DNA of 64,000 nt, from contig NZ_CP110678.1 of the NCBI RefSeq assembly GCF_026167545.1, forward strand, positions 2,841,501 through 2,905,500. Reading direction: 5' to 3'. This document shows positions 52,654 through 60,465 of the stretch, piece by piece (the stretch's first letter is position 1; each line of letters opens with the position of its first letter). The translations under genes and the position numbers were made by a program. The stretch is from Sphingomonas sp. S1-29 (GTDB lineage: Bacteria > Pseudomonadota > Alphaproteobacteria > Sphingomonadales > Sphingomonadaceae). The notes under the pieces were generated by a model that searched no databases, was not told the origin of the DNA, and saw only the letters and a program-made list of their open reading frames with translations.

Positions 52654-53505
52654 TCAGCCGCCCACGATCATCCCGCCATTGGGGTGCAGCACCTGTCCCG
52701 ACATGTAGCTCGAATCCTCGCACGCCAGGAACAGGAAGCTCGGCGCGACTTCGTTGGGCTGGCCGGGGCGACCGATCGGGGTCTTCTCGCCGAAGGTCTT
52801 GAGCTTTTCGGGATCGGCGCCGCCGAACGGGTTGAGCGGGGTCCAGATCGGCCCCGGTGCCACCGCGTTGACGCGGATGCCATCGCCGATCAGATTCTCC
52901 GACAGGCTGCGCGTGAAGGCGGTGATCGCGCCCTTGGTCGCCGAATAGTCGAGCAGATTCTTGGCGCCATTGTACATCGTCACCGACGTGCAGTTCACGA
53001 TCGCCGCGCCCGCCTGCAGATGCGGGCGCGCTGCCTGCACCATGAAGAACATGCCGAAGATATTGGTCTGGAAGGTGCGGCGAAGCTGCTGCTCGGTGAT
53101 GTCGACGATATCCTTGTCGGGATGCTGCTCGCCGGCATTGTTCACCAGGATGTCGATGCGATCGAAGGTCGAGTAGACCCGCGCAACGGCTTCCTCGCAG
53201 AACGCCTTGTCGCCAACGTCCCCCGCGATCGTCAGCGCGCGGCGGCCCTCGTGGCGGACGATGCGCGCGGTTTCCTCGGCATCGTCATGCTCATTGAGAT
53301 ACAGGATCGCGATATCGGCGCCTTCGCGCGCATAGAGCGCGGCGACCGCGCGGCCGATGCCGCTATCCGCCCCGGTGATGATCGCAACCTTGCCCGAAAG
53401 CCGGCCCGATCCGGGGTAGCGCGGTTCCCATTGCGGCTTGGGGTCGAGCGCGCTTTCATGGCCTGGCAGCGCGTCTTCGTGGATCATCGGGATCGTGGCA
53501 CTCAT
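52654..53505 (-). CDS. SDR family oxidoreductase of the general-stress type
   Basis: The 283-residue enzyme has the NAD(P) motif AIITGADSGIGRAVAALYAREGADI, the NNAGEQHPDK loop, catalytic S in NCTSVTMY and Y-x3-K in DYSATKGAI. A 40-residue N-terminal extension (SALDPKPQWEPRYPGSGRLSGK) places it with YhdF/YdaD/YhxC-like dehydrogenases induced by stress. The start ATG 53505 has GAGGAG upstream. A textbook EcfG promoter lies 29 bases before the start, so control by the PhyR-NepR-EcfG general stress response is likely. The substrate is unknown. Confidence 0.9.
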   Translation of the reverse strand: MSATIPMIHEDALPGHESALDPKPQWEPRYPGSGRLSGKVAIITGADSGIGRAVAALYAREGADIAILYLNEHDDAEETARIVRHEGRRALTIAGDVGDKAFCEEAVARVYSTFDRIDILVNNAGEQHPDKDIVDITEQQLRRTFQTNIFGMFFMVQAARPHLQAGAAIVNCTSVTMYNGAKNLLDYSATKGAITAFTRSLSENLIGDGIRVNAVAPGPIWTPLNPFGGADPEKLKTFGEKTPIGRPGQPNEVAPSFLFLACEDSSYMSGQVLHPNGGMIVGG

Positions 53506-53533
53506 CGTCGAACTCCTCGGTTTCGAGGGGGTC

Positions 53534-53558
53534 AACCGGTGAGCGCGAGCGACGTTCC
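53534..53558 (-). promoter_or_regulatory. EcfG-type general stress promoter of the SDR gene
   Basis: On the minus strand GGAAC (53558-53554) and GTT (53536-53534) are separated by exactly 17 bases, matching the alphaproteobacterial EcfG consensus GGAAC-N16/17-GTT. The start codon of the SDR gene lies 29 bases after the -10. Confidence 0.7.
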
Positions 53559-53638
53559 TTGGGGCCTGCAGCGCCGGCGGCCCTGTTGAGCCTACCGGCG
53601 CGCGAAGCGATATTTGGGGCAGAAAGTTTCGGTCACGC

Positions 53639-53749
53639 TCAAACGATCGGGACCGAGGGTGCCGATGCTGCGACCAGCATCGCGGTGAACAGGACCGCGC
53701 CGACGAACGAGATGGCCGAGCGCTGGATGGTTTCGAAACGAAGCGACAT
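53639..53749 (-). CDS. Small single-helix membrane protein (36 aa)
   Basis: The product MSLRFETIQRSAISFVGAVL plus a hydrophobic remainder ending in APSVPIV has one membrane helix and an amphipathic start. GGGAG lies eight bases before the ATG, which supports translation. I recall short proteins with the pattern FExxQRSAISFxGA in other sphingomonads, so it is probably a conserved small protein that standard gene finders skip. The function is unknown. It sits upstream of the stress-type SDR gene on the same strand. Confidence 0.6.
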   Translation of the reverse strand: MSLRFETIQRSAISFVGAVLFTAMLVAASAPSVPIV

Positions 53750-53915
53750 GGTGAAAACTCCCTGATTTCGGCTTGTCCGGACCATCCGGCTGCCGATGCC
53801 AAGAGCTTTGCACGGCTCGTGCCAATTCACGCGAGTGGCAGAAAACTGCCGAAATCGGCGCGCCTCCGCGTTGAGTTGGGAATTGTCGACAATATTCGTC
53901 GGTGTAATTGGCCAA

Positions 53916-54965
53916 TCAGTCGCGAAGATTGCTATCCGTCAGCACCTGGTTCCGCCCGGCGTCTTTGGCGGCGTATAGCAAGCGATCGGCGCGCTGGAAT
54001 GCGTCGGCGGCGCGGTCGTCGCGCGTCAGCGGGGTTACCCCCACCGAGATCGTTATCTCGCCCAGTGGCGCGTCGGATTCGCGCAGGCGATAGCGCTTTC
54101 GCGCTACCTCGAGCCGAGCGGCATCGACCGTCGCGATCCCGTCGTCCAGCGGCCCGTAAATGAGCAACGCGAATTCCTCGCCGCCATAGCGCGCGACCAG
54201 ATGGCCGCTGCACGTCTGTTCGAGCGTCTGGCCGATCGCGCGCAGTACCCGGTCGCCGACGGCATGGCCGAAGCGATCATTGACCGCCTTGAAATGATCG
54301 ACGTCGCAGATCGCGATGCAGGCGCTGCGACCCTCGGCGAGCACCTGCGCGAACGCGGCTTCGAAGGCGCGGCGGTTGGGCAGCCCGGTCAGCGGATCGC
54401 GCAGCGCGTCGCCGCGCGCCTGTTCGAGCATCCGCCGCAACTCCTGCGTCTCCTTGTGCGCATGATCGAGCCGGCGTTCGGCGGCGTGGACGCGGCCGAT
54501 CATCGTCGCGGTGATCTGGTTCACATCGTCGAGGAACCCGATCGTCTCGCCGTCGGTCGATCGCCCGATCGCATCGACGCTGGCGGCCAGGTCGCGGCCG
54601 AAATCGCGGGTCTCGCACTGCACCGTCTCGACGATGTCGATGAACCCCGCGACCTGGTTTTCGGTTTGCGCCGCCAGCGCCGCGGAATCGTGGGTTCCTG
54701 CATGGGCCGGCGCGACCCGATCGGCGCTGATTTGGACCCCCAACGATTCGATGTCGCGTTGGGTCAGTCGCACTCCGCCATCGGTGAGCGACGCGACCGC
54801 GCCGGCAAGCACGCCCTGCGGATCGGTGACGACGTGATACGCGAAGGCGTAATTCAGCGGCGTCGGGTCGAGACGCTGATCGGACAGAAACGTCCCGACG
54901 CGGTCGAACACCTCGCGAGCAGCAGCCGATATCGCGTCGCTTCGTTGGGCGGATGCCGGCGGCAT
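53916..54965 (-). CDS. GGDEF-domain diguanylate cyclase
   Basis: The 349-residue protein has an N-terminal helical region (about 1-170, coiled-coil like: HAAERRLDHAHKETQELRRMLEQAR) and a C-terminal GGDEF domain (DPLTGLPNRRAFEAAFAQVL, DVDHFKAVNDRFGHAVGD, the active loop RYGGEEFALL, and GEITISVGVTPLTRDD). The GGEEF motif is intact, so it should make cyclic di-GMP. No transmembrane helix or known sensor domain is visible. It is a single gene with its own promoter region. Confidence 0.92.
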   Translation of the reverse strand: MPPASAQRSDAISAAAREVFDRVGTFLSDQRLDPTPLNYAFAYHVVTDPQGVLAGAVASLTDGGVRLTQRDIESLGVQISADRVAPAHAGTHDSAALAAQTENQVAGFIDIVETVQCETRDFGRDLAASVDAIGRSTDGETIGFLDDVNQITATMIGRVHAAERRLDHAHKETQELRRMLEQARGDALRDPLTGLPNRRAFEAAFAQVLAEGRSACIAICDVDHFKAVNDRFGHAVGDRVLRAIGQTLEQTCSGHLVARYGGEEFALLIYGPLDDGIATVDAARLEVARKRYRLRESDAPLGEITISVGVTPLTRDDRAADAFQRADRLLYAAKDAGRNQVLTDSNLRD

Positions 54966-55088
54966 GCGTTTGGGGTTCCTCGTCAGTCGGCCAGATGCCA
55001 GCGGTCTGTGACGACCGTTGGGTCATCGGGCGATACCGGCATTGTACTAATATTGCCTAAGCAACCCCCTGAACATAGGACAATATTC

Positions 55089-55625
55089 TCAGCGCGCGGC
55101 CTTGAGCTTGCGTACTGCAGCCAAAGTGGTGCGAACGTGATCGACCGGGCTCATGTCGCTGTGCGCAAAAGCAATTCGACCGTCTTGGCCGATGACATAG
55201 CTGGTGCGGTTGCTGATCGCCGCGCCGCCGGGGCGCTTGAGTTCGACGTCATAGCCCTTGAGCATCGCCGGGGTCGCGGTGGCGACCGCGAACTTGCCTG
55301 CGCACAACTCGGTCGAGAATTTCTGCAGCTGCGGGATGGCATCGGCCGACATGCCGATCACCGTCGCGCCCGCCGCCTTGAAATCGACGACCGCGTCGGC
55401 GAACGCCTTGGCCTCGGCATTGCAGCCCGAGGTGAAGGCCGCGGGGAAGAAATACAGCACCACCGGCCCGCGCTTGAGCTGTTGCGACAGCCGCAGGTTG
55501 AAGACCTTGCCCGCCATCGCGCCCTTGGTCGCGAAATCGGGCGCGCGGGCGCCGGGGGCGAGCGCGGCCGAGGCCGGCATGGCGAGCGTCAGGGCAAGGA
55601 CGGCAAGGATCGAGGCTGCGCGCAT
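55089..55625 (-). CDS. Exported peroxiredoxin (AhpC/TSA family)
   Basis: The 178-residue protein has a signal peptide (LAVLALTLAMPASA) and a peroxiredoxin domain of BCP/Prx-Q type. The peroxidatic motif PAAFTSGC holds P61, T65 and C68. A second cysteine in STELCAGKF (near 104) could be the resolving residue. It would reduce peroxides in the periplasm. It is a neighbour of outer-membrane phospholipase A on the same strand, 57 bases away, so co-transcription is possible. Confidence 0.9.
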   Translation of the reverse strand: MRAASILAVLALTLAMPASAALAPGARAPDFATKGAMAGKVFNLRLSQQLKRGPVVLYFFPAAFTSGCNAEAKAFADAVVDFKAAGATVIGMSADAIPQLQKFSTELCAGKFAVATATPAMLKGYDVELKRPGGAAISNRTSYVIGQDGRIAFAHSDMSPVDHVRTTLAAVRKLKAAR

Positions 55626-55681
55626 GATGGTTCTCCCGGGATGTCGTAACCGAGGCTAGCGCGCGCCGGCGCGCGAGTCGA

Positions 55682-56752
55682 TCAGCGGGTGAGCGCGATT
55701 CCGAGCCGGGCATGGGTGTCGCGCAGGCGATAGTCGTCGAGCGCTTCGCCAAAGCCGGTAAAGCCCTGTCCGAACAGATAGATGCCCAGGCCCCCGCCGA
55801 CGCGCGCCAGCGGATAGGAGGCGGATAATTCGGCGGCGCCCTTGCCGGTGCCGGGATTGCCGCGCGCGGTGAGCGCCAGTTTGACCCCGTCGACCTGGCC
55901 GATGCTGGCCCCCAGCGCGGTATAGCCCCAATAGCGGTCGAGATCGCGGCTCATCCCGCGCGCGCCGACATAGAACCATGCTTGCGGCGCGACTTCGGCA
56001 TACCAGCGGTCGCCAAGGTCGAAGCGGTGCGCGACGCGGGCATAGATGCGGTTGACGTCGATCGAGCCGACCGCGCCGCGCCCGTTCGAATCATGCGCAT
56101 AGCCGACCGCGGCGACCGTATCCTGTGCCAGCGGGACTTCGTAGAAGATTTCGGGGCTGTAGTTGGTCGATCGGAACGGGCCCGAGGGCAGGTCGATCCG
56201 CCAGAACATCGTCTGCGTCCAGGCGAGCCGGAGCCCGTTGAGCGCGCCATTGGTCTCGAACGGCTGGAACGCGAAGCTCAGCTGCAGCTTGGCGCCCGAA
56301 TCGCCGGCGCCGAACGCGCCATAGACCGGGCGATAGGGGGCGAAGCGGTCGAGGATCGCCGATCCGGTGCCCGTCGATCCGAGCGCGACGGTCTCGCGCG
56401 ACGCTTCGACCGCGTCCTGTCGCTCCGTCGTGACGGGCGCTGCCTCGGCAAGCTCGCGCGGCGCGGGGCGGTAGCGCAGCCGGGTGAAGCCCCCCGCCGC
56501 GACGAAGGGCACCGCGGCCTGGTCGCGCTGCAGCCGCAGCCGTGTGCCGTCGGCGGCGGTGACCTCGATCGTCTCGGGCGGTTGCGGATCGGCGGCGGCA
56601 TTGCCGTCGTTGACGAACAGGACATCGACCCCCGCCTGCGCGGCGTCGGCCGAGGTGGGTTGATCGGCGACGGGGCGGAGCTGCGCGGCGGCGGGAGCGG
56701 CGAGGCAGGACAGGGCTGCAGTAGCGAAAGCGAGGCGCATGGCGATTCTCAT
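55682..56752 (-). CDS. pldA: Outer membrane phospholipase A
   Basis: The 356-residue protein has a signal peptide ending at AAAQ, a roughly 120-residue N-terminal region with a beta-sandwich look (TIEVTAADGTRLRLQ), then a beta-barrel. The OMPLA catalytic residues can be placed with exactly the spacing known for E. coli (142/144/156): H220 and S222 in YAHDSNGRG and N234 in DVNRIYARV. It hydrolyses phospholipids that reach the outer leaflet. Two in-frame ATGs (56752, 56740) are possible; the longer gives the better signal peptide. The N-terminal extension is longer than in E. coli PldA. Confidence 0.88.
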   Translation of the reverse strand: MRIAMRLAFATAALSCLAAPAAAQLRPVADQPTSADAAQAGVDVLFVNDGNAAADPQPPETIEVTAADGTRLRLQRDQAAVPFVAAGGFTRLRYRPAPRELAEAAPVTTERQDAVEASRETVALGSTGTGSAILDRFAPYRPVYGAFGAGDSGAKLQLSFAFQPFETNGALNGLRLAWTQTMFWRIDLPSGPFRSTNYSPEIFYEVPLAQDTVAAVGYAHDSNGRGAVGSIDVNRIYARVAHRFDLGDRWYAEVAPQAWFYVGARGMSRDLDRYWGYTALGASIGQVDGVKLALTARGNPGTGKGAAELSASYPLARVGGGLGIYLFGQGFTGFGEALDDYRLRDTHARLGIALTR

Positions 56753-56833
56753 GGCATCGCGATGTGACAGGCGCGAGTCCGAATTATGCGCGATCGGCTG
56801 GCCTTGGCCGGGTGCGCGCACTAGGGGGAGGCG

Positions 56834-57631
56834 ATGCCAATATCCCCCCCAGTATCCCAAGCCGATATCGATCTCGCCGGCCGCCTCGCCGATGCCGCAG
56901 GCGCGGCGATCCGCCCCTTTTATCGCGCCGCGTACGGCCTTGAGGTCAAGGACGACGCCTCGCCGGTGACGCTCGCCGACAAGGCCGCCGAGGCGGCGAT
57001 GCGTCGGTTGATCATCGCCGAGCAGCCGATGGACGCGATCGTCGGCGAGGAGGAAGCGGCCCGCGCGGGCAGCAGCAACCGGACCTGGGTGCTCGATCCG
57101 ATCGACGGGACGCGCGCGTTCATCTCGGGCCGGCCGATCTTCGGGACGCTGATCGCCTTGCTGGTCGACGATTGGCCGGTGCTCGGCGTGATCGACCAGC
57201 CGATCATCCACGAGCGCTGGGTCGGCGTCGTCGGGCGCGGCACGACGCTCAACGGCGTGCCCGCCAAGACGCGGATATGCCGCGAGCTCGGCCAGGCATT
57301 GCTGGCAACGACCTCGCCCGCGCTGTTCGACGACGGCCAGTTGCACGCCTTCGAGCATCTCGAGGCCGAGACGCAGAGCACGGTGCTCGGCGGCGACTGC
57401 TATAATTATGGCTGCCTGGCCTCGGGGCATCTCGACGTGGTGGTCGAGGCGGGGCTGAAGCTGCACGACTTCGCCGCCTTGGTGCCGGTGGTCGAGGGTG
57501 CGGGCGGGCGGATGTGCGATTGGGCGGGCGATCCGCTGCACAAGGGGTCGGTCGGCGAAGTGATCGCGGCGGGCGATCCGGCACGGATCGACGACATTCT
57601 CGACGCGCTGGGGTGCCGCGGAAACCACTGA
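56834..57631 (+). CDS. hisN: Histidinol-phosphatase (inositol monophosphatase family)
   Basis: The 265-residue enzyme has the metal sites of the IMPase fold: GEEEAARAG (near 75), DPIDGTRAFISGRP (near 95-108) and KLHDFAALVPVVEGAGG. The RPIFGTLIALL continuation is typical for the HisN histidinol-phosphatases of alphaproteobacteria and actinobacteria rather than SuhB. It removes phosphate from histidinol phosphate in histidine biosynthesis. No other his genes are near. It is followed by a palindromic repeat and the rpmI-rplT operon. Confidence 0.9.
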   Translation: MPISPPVSQADIDLAGRLADAAGAAIRPFYRAAYGLEVKDDASPVTLADKAAEAAMRRLIIAEQPMDAIVGEEEAARAGSSNRTWVLDPIDGTRAFISGRPIFGTLIALLVDDWPVLGVIDQPIIHERWVGVVGRGTTLNGVPAKTRICRELGQALLATTSPALFDDGQLHAFEHLEAETQSTVLGGDCYNYGCLASGHLDVVVEAGLKLHDFAALVPVVEGAGGRMCDWAGDPLHKGSVGEVIAAGDPARIDDILDALGCRGNH

Positions 57632-57639
57632 CCTTTCCC

Positions 57640-57723
57640 CGTTCGTGCTGAGCCTGTCGAAGCACCGTTCTTCTTGCTGCAGTTCGAAGGAAGGACGGCA
57701 CTTCGACAAGCTCAGTGCGAACG
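57640..57723. repeat. Inverted repeat (CGTTCG...CGAACG family) between hisN and rpmI
   Basis: The left arm starts CGTTCGTGCTGAGCCTGTCG and the right arm ends CGACAAGCTCAGTGCGAACG; the arms match over about 33 bases with a few mismatches and an 18-base loop. This is the widespread sphingomonad repeat whose arms read TGCTGAGCTTGTCGAAGCAC. It could serve as a terminator-like hairpin for hisN. Confidence 0.8.
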
Positions 57724-57853
57724 GCAGCGGTGGCCGTTGCATTCTTCCCGGCCATCGGCTAACCGCTCGCGCTTCCGCGATCATTTCGAAGGAACCGCCT
57801 GGCCAGTGTGGGCTGCCATGGCGATTCGCGATCGTCGACCCAAGGAGACGAAA

Positions 57854-58057
57854 ATGCCCAAGATGAAGACCAAGAGCGGTGTGAAGAAGCGCTTCAAGTT
57901 CACCGCTACCGGCAAGATCAAGCACGGCGTCGCTGGCAAGCGTCACCGTCTGATGAGCCACAATTCCAAATATATTCGCCAGAATCGCGGGACCTCGGTC
58001 GTCTCTGATTCGGATGCCGGTCACGTGCGCCTGTGGGCGCCGTACGGCCTGAAGTAA
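57854..58057 (+). CDS. rpmI: 50S ribosomal protein L35
   Basis: The 67-residue basic protein MPKMKTKSGVKKRFKFTATG, with HRLMSHNSKYIRQNRG, is a standard L35. A strong AAGGAG lies eight bases before the ATG. rplT follows 13 bases downstream, as in most bacteria; infC is not adjacent upstream, where hisN and a repeat lie instead. Confidence 0.97.
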   Translation: MPKMKTKSGVKKRFKFTATGKIKHGVAGKRHRLMSHNSKYIRQNRGTSVVSDSDAGHVRLWAPYGLK

Positions 58058-58070
58058 GGGAGCCCGATAG

Positions 58071-58436
58071 ATGGCAAGAGTAAAGCGCGGGGTTACCACC
58101 CGCTCGAAGCACAAGCGGATTCTCGATCAGGCGAAGGGCTATTATGGCCGTCGCAAGAACACGATCCGCATCGCCCGCCAGGCAGTCGAAAAGGCCGGCC
58201 AGTACGCGTATCGCGACCGCAAGGTTAAGAAGCGCACGTTCCGCGGCCTGTGGATCCAGCGTATCAACGCCGGCGTCCGCGCCGAGGGCCTGACCTATTC
58301 GCAGTTCATGCACGGGCTGAAGCTCGCGGGCGTCGAACTCGACCGGAAGGTCCTGGCCGACATCGCGATGCACGAGCAAGCAGCGTTTAGCGCGATCATC
58401 GCGCAGGCGAAGGCGGCACTGCCCCAGGCCGCCTAA
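58071..58436 (+). CDS. rplT: 50S ribosomal protein L20
   Basis: The 121-residue protein begins [20 protein letters not shown] and contains [20 protein letters not shown] and RLWIQ-like [14 protein letters not shown], the standard L20 pattern. It is needed early in 50S assembly and, in other bacteria, represses its own operon by binding the leader mRNA; no pseudoknot was looked for here. A strong terminator follows. Confidence 0.97.
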   Translation: MARVKRGVTTRSKHKRILDQAKGYYGRRKNTIRIARQAVEKAGQYAYRDRKVKKRTFRGLWIQRINAGVRAEGLTYSQFMHGLKLAGVELDRKVLADIAMHEQAAFSAIIAQAKAALPQAA

Positions 58437-58461
58437 AGCGGTTTGCAGCAGTACATGATTT

Positions 58462-58498
58462 GGGGCGTCGGTGGTTTGCCACCGGCGCCCCTTTTCAT
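58462..58498 (+). terminator. Intrinsic terminator of the rpmI-rplT operon
   Basis: GGGGCGTCGGTGG (58462-58474) pairs with CCACCGGCGCCCC (58479-58491) over 13 bases, with one G-U pair and loop TTTG, followed by TTTTCATTT. It lies 25 bases after the rplT stop. Confidence 0.92.
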
Positions 58499-58504
58499 TT
58501 GCGA

Positions 58505-58628
58505 TCCTCCCCCGCCAGGGGGAGGTGGCACGCGAAGCGTGACGGAGGGGGAGGTATCACCGACGCGGGTTGGTCGCTTACCTCCCCCTCCGACGCCTTC
58601 GGCGCCACCTCCCCCTGGCGGGGGAGGA
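58505..58628. repeat. Large palindromic repeat (CCTCCCCC family) before the LysE gene
   Basis: The 124-base element starts TCCTCCCCCGCCAGGGGGAG and ends CTCCCCCTGGCGGGGGAGGA. Inner blocks GACGGAGGGGGAGGTA and TACCTCCCCCTCCG also pair. Each half contains its own small hairpin (ACGCGAAGCGT; ACGCCTTCGGCG). The structure suggests a short non-autonomous element with a conserved two-fold symmetry. It sits between the rplT terminator and the next gene. Confidence 0.85.
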
Positions 58629-58669
58629 TAGGGCGAGTACCTGACTCAAACCGAGGCGGAGGCAAGCAG

Positions 58670-59293
58670 ATGGCACTTCACACCTGGTGGCTCTACGTCA
58701 CCGCGGTCTTCGTGATCTCGGCGACGCCGGGGCCCAACATGCTCCACGTCATGGTCCAGAGCATCCAGCACGGCCCGCGCCGCGCGCTGGCGTCGATGGC
58801 GGGGCTGATGACCGCGAACCTGATCTACCTGGTCGCATCGGCGCTGGGGCTCGGCGCGCTGCTCAAGGCATCGCCGGGGCTGTACGATGCATTGCGCTAT
58901 GCCGGGGTCGCCTATCTGCTGTGGCTCGGCATCAAGGCGTGGCGTGCGCCGGTGGGCATGGGCGAGGGCGCGGCGGTGCCGGTGGCGCGCCGATCGCTGC
59001 GCGTGCTGTATGCCACCGGCCTGGGCACCGGGCTGTCGAACCCCAAGCTGATCGTCTTCGCCGCGGCGCTGCTGCCGCAATTCATCGATGTCGGCCGCCC
59101 GTTCGTGCCGCAGCTCGGTGTGCTGGTCGCGACCTTCATGGTGATCGAGGCCTTTTGGTTCGGCATCTACGCCACCGGCGGGCGTTCGCTGGCGCGCTGG
59201 CTGGCACCTGCCAACCGCCAGCGGCTGTTCAACCGCGTGACGGGGGCGCTGTTCATCGGCTTCGGCGCGGCGCTGCTCGGCAGCCGCATCTGA
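58670..59293 (+). CDS. LysE/RhtB family amino-acid exporter
   Basis: The 207-residue membrane protein has six hydrophobic helices. The family signature VFVISATPGPNMLHVMVQSIQHGPRRAL lies at about 10-37, followed by YLLWLGIKAWR and GLGTGLSNPKLIVFAAALLPQF. It probably exports amino acids or homoserine lactone-like compounds; the substrate cannot be told. ATG 58670 has GGAGG eight bases upstream. Confidence 0.9.
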   Translation: MALHTWWLYVTAVFVISATPGPNMLHVMVQSIQHGPRRALASMAGLMTANLIYLVASALGLGALLKASPGLYDALRYAGVAYLLWLGIKAWRAPVGMGEGAAVPVARRSLRVLYATGLGTGLSNPKLIVFAAALLPQFIDVGRPFVPQLGVLVATFMVIEAFWFGIYATGGRSLARWLAPANRQRLFNRVTGALFIGFGAALLGSRI

Positions 59294-59361
59294 TCGACGC
59301 AAATGCTTGACCTCAGCGCCCGTCTGCGGTTCGAGCCCATCAGCACAGTGAACGGAAAGCC

Positions 59362-60465
59362 ATGACCACCGACCTCGACCAACTGCGATCCGACCTGCTG
59401 GGCGCGATCGACGCCGCCGACACCCTCGATGCGATCGAGGGGGTGCGCGTCGCGGCGCTGGGAAAACAGGGCAATGTCACCGCCTTGCTCAAGACGCTGG
59501 GCGGCATGTCGCCCGACGAGCGCCAGACCGCAGGCCCCCGCATCCAGGCGCTGCGCGAAGCGGTGACGACCGCAATCGCCGATCGCAAGGCCGCGCTCGA
59601 ACGCGCCGCGCTCGATGCCCGGCTGGCGAGCGAGACGCTAGACATGACGCTGCCCGCCGGCGGCGTCGCGCCCGGCAGCGTGCATCCGGTCAGCCAGGTG
59701 ATGGACGAGCTCGCCGAAATCTTCGCCGACCTCGGCTTCGCGGTCGCGACCGGGCCTGAGATCGAGGACGATTGGCATAATTTCACCGCGCTCAACATCG
59801 CCGAGACGCATCCCGCACGCGCGATGCACGATACCTTCTATTTCCCCGACGATAACAGCGAGGGGGGCGTCCAGCGGATGCTGCTGCGGACGCACACCTC
59901 GCCGGTGCAGATCCGCACGATGCTACAGCAAAAGCCGCCGATCCGCATCATCGCGCCGGGCCGCGTCTATCGCAGCGACAGCGATGCCACGCACACCCCG
60001 ATGTTCCACCAGATCGAGGGGCTGGTGATCGATCGCGGCATCACGCTCGGCCATCTGAAATGGACGCTCGAGACCTTCCTCAAGGCGTTCTTCGAGCGCG
60101 ACGACATCGTGCTGCGGCTGCGCGCCAGCTATTTCCCCTTCACCGAACCCTCGGCCGAGGTCGATGTCGGCTACACGATCGAGAAGGGCAAGCGCGTGAT
60201 CGGCGGATCGGGCGACGCCGCCAATGGCGGCTGGATGGAAGTGCTGGGCAGCGGGATGGTGCATCCCAAGGTGATCGCCGCGTGCGGGCTCGATCCCGAC
60301 GAATGGCAGGGCTTTGCCTTCGGCACCGGGGTCGATCGGCTGGCGATGCTCAAATACGGCATGGATGACCTGCGCGCCTTCTTCGACGGCGATCTGCGCT
60401 GGCTGAAGCATTACGGGTTCGGCGCGCTCGACGTGCCCACGATTGCCGGGGGAGTCGGCGCATGA
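59362..60465 (+). CDS. pheS: Phenylalanine-tRNA ligase alpha subunit
   Basis: The 367-residue class II synthetase subunit has an N-terminal coiled coil (1-95) and the catalytic core: [19 protein letters not shown], motif 2 region ([14 protein letters not shown]...[25 protein letters not shown]), and motif 3 [22 protein letters not shown]. The stop overlaps the pheT start (ATGA), so both subunits of the heterotetramer are made together. Confidence 0.97.
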   Translation: MTTDLDQLRSDLLGAIDAADTLDAIEGVRVAALGKQGNVTALLKTLGGMSPDERQTAGPRIQALREAVTTAIADRKAALERAALDARLASETLDMTLPAGGVAPGSVHPVSQVMDELAEIFADLGFAVATGPEIEDDWHNFTALNIAETHPARAMHDTFYFPDDNSEGGVQRMLLRTHTSPVQIRTMLQQKPPIRIIAPGRVYRSDSDATHTPMFHQIEGLVIDRGITLGHLKWTLETFLKAFFERDDIVLRLRASYFPFTEPSAEVDVGYTIEKGKRVIGGSGDAANGGWMEVLGSGMVHPKVIAACGLDPDEWQGFAFGTGVDRLAMLKYGMDDLRAFFDGDLRWLKHYGFGALDVPTIAGGVGA

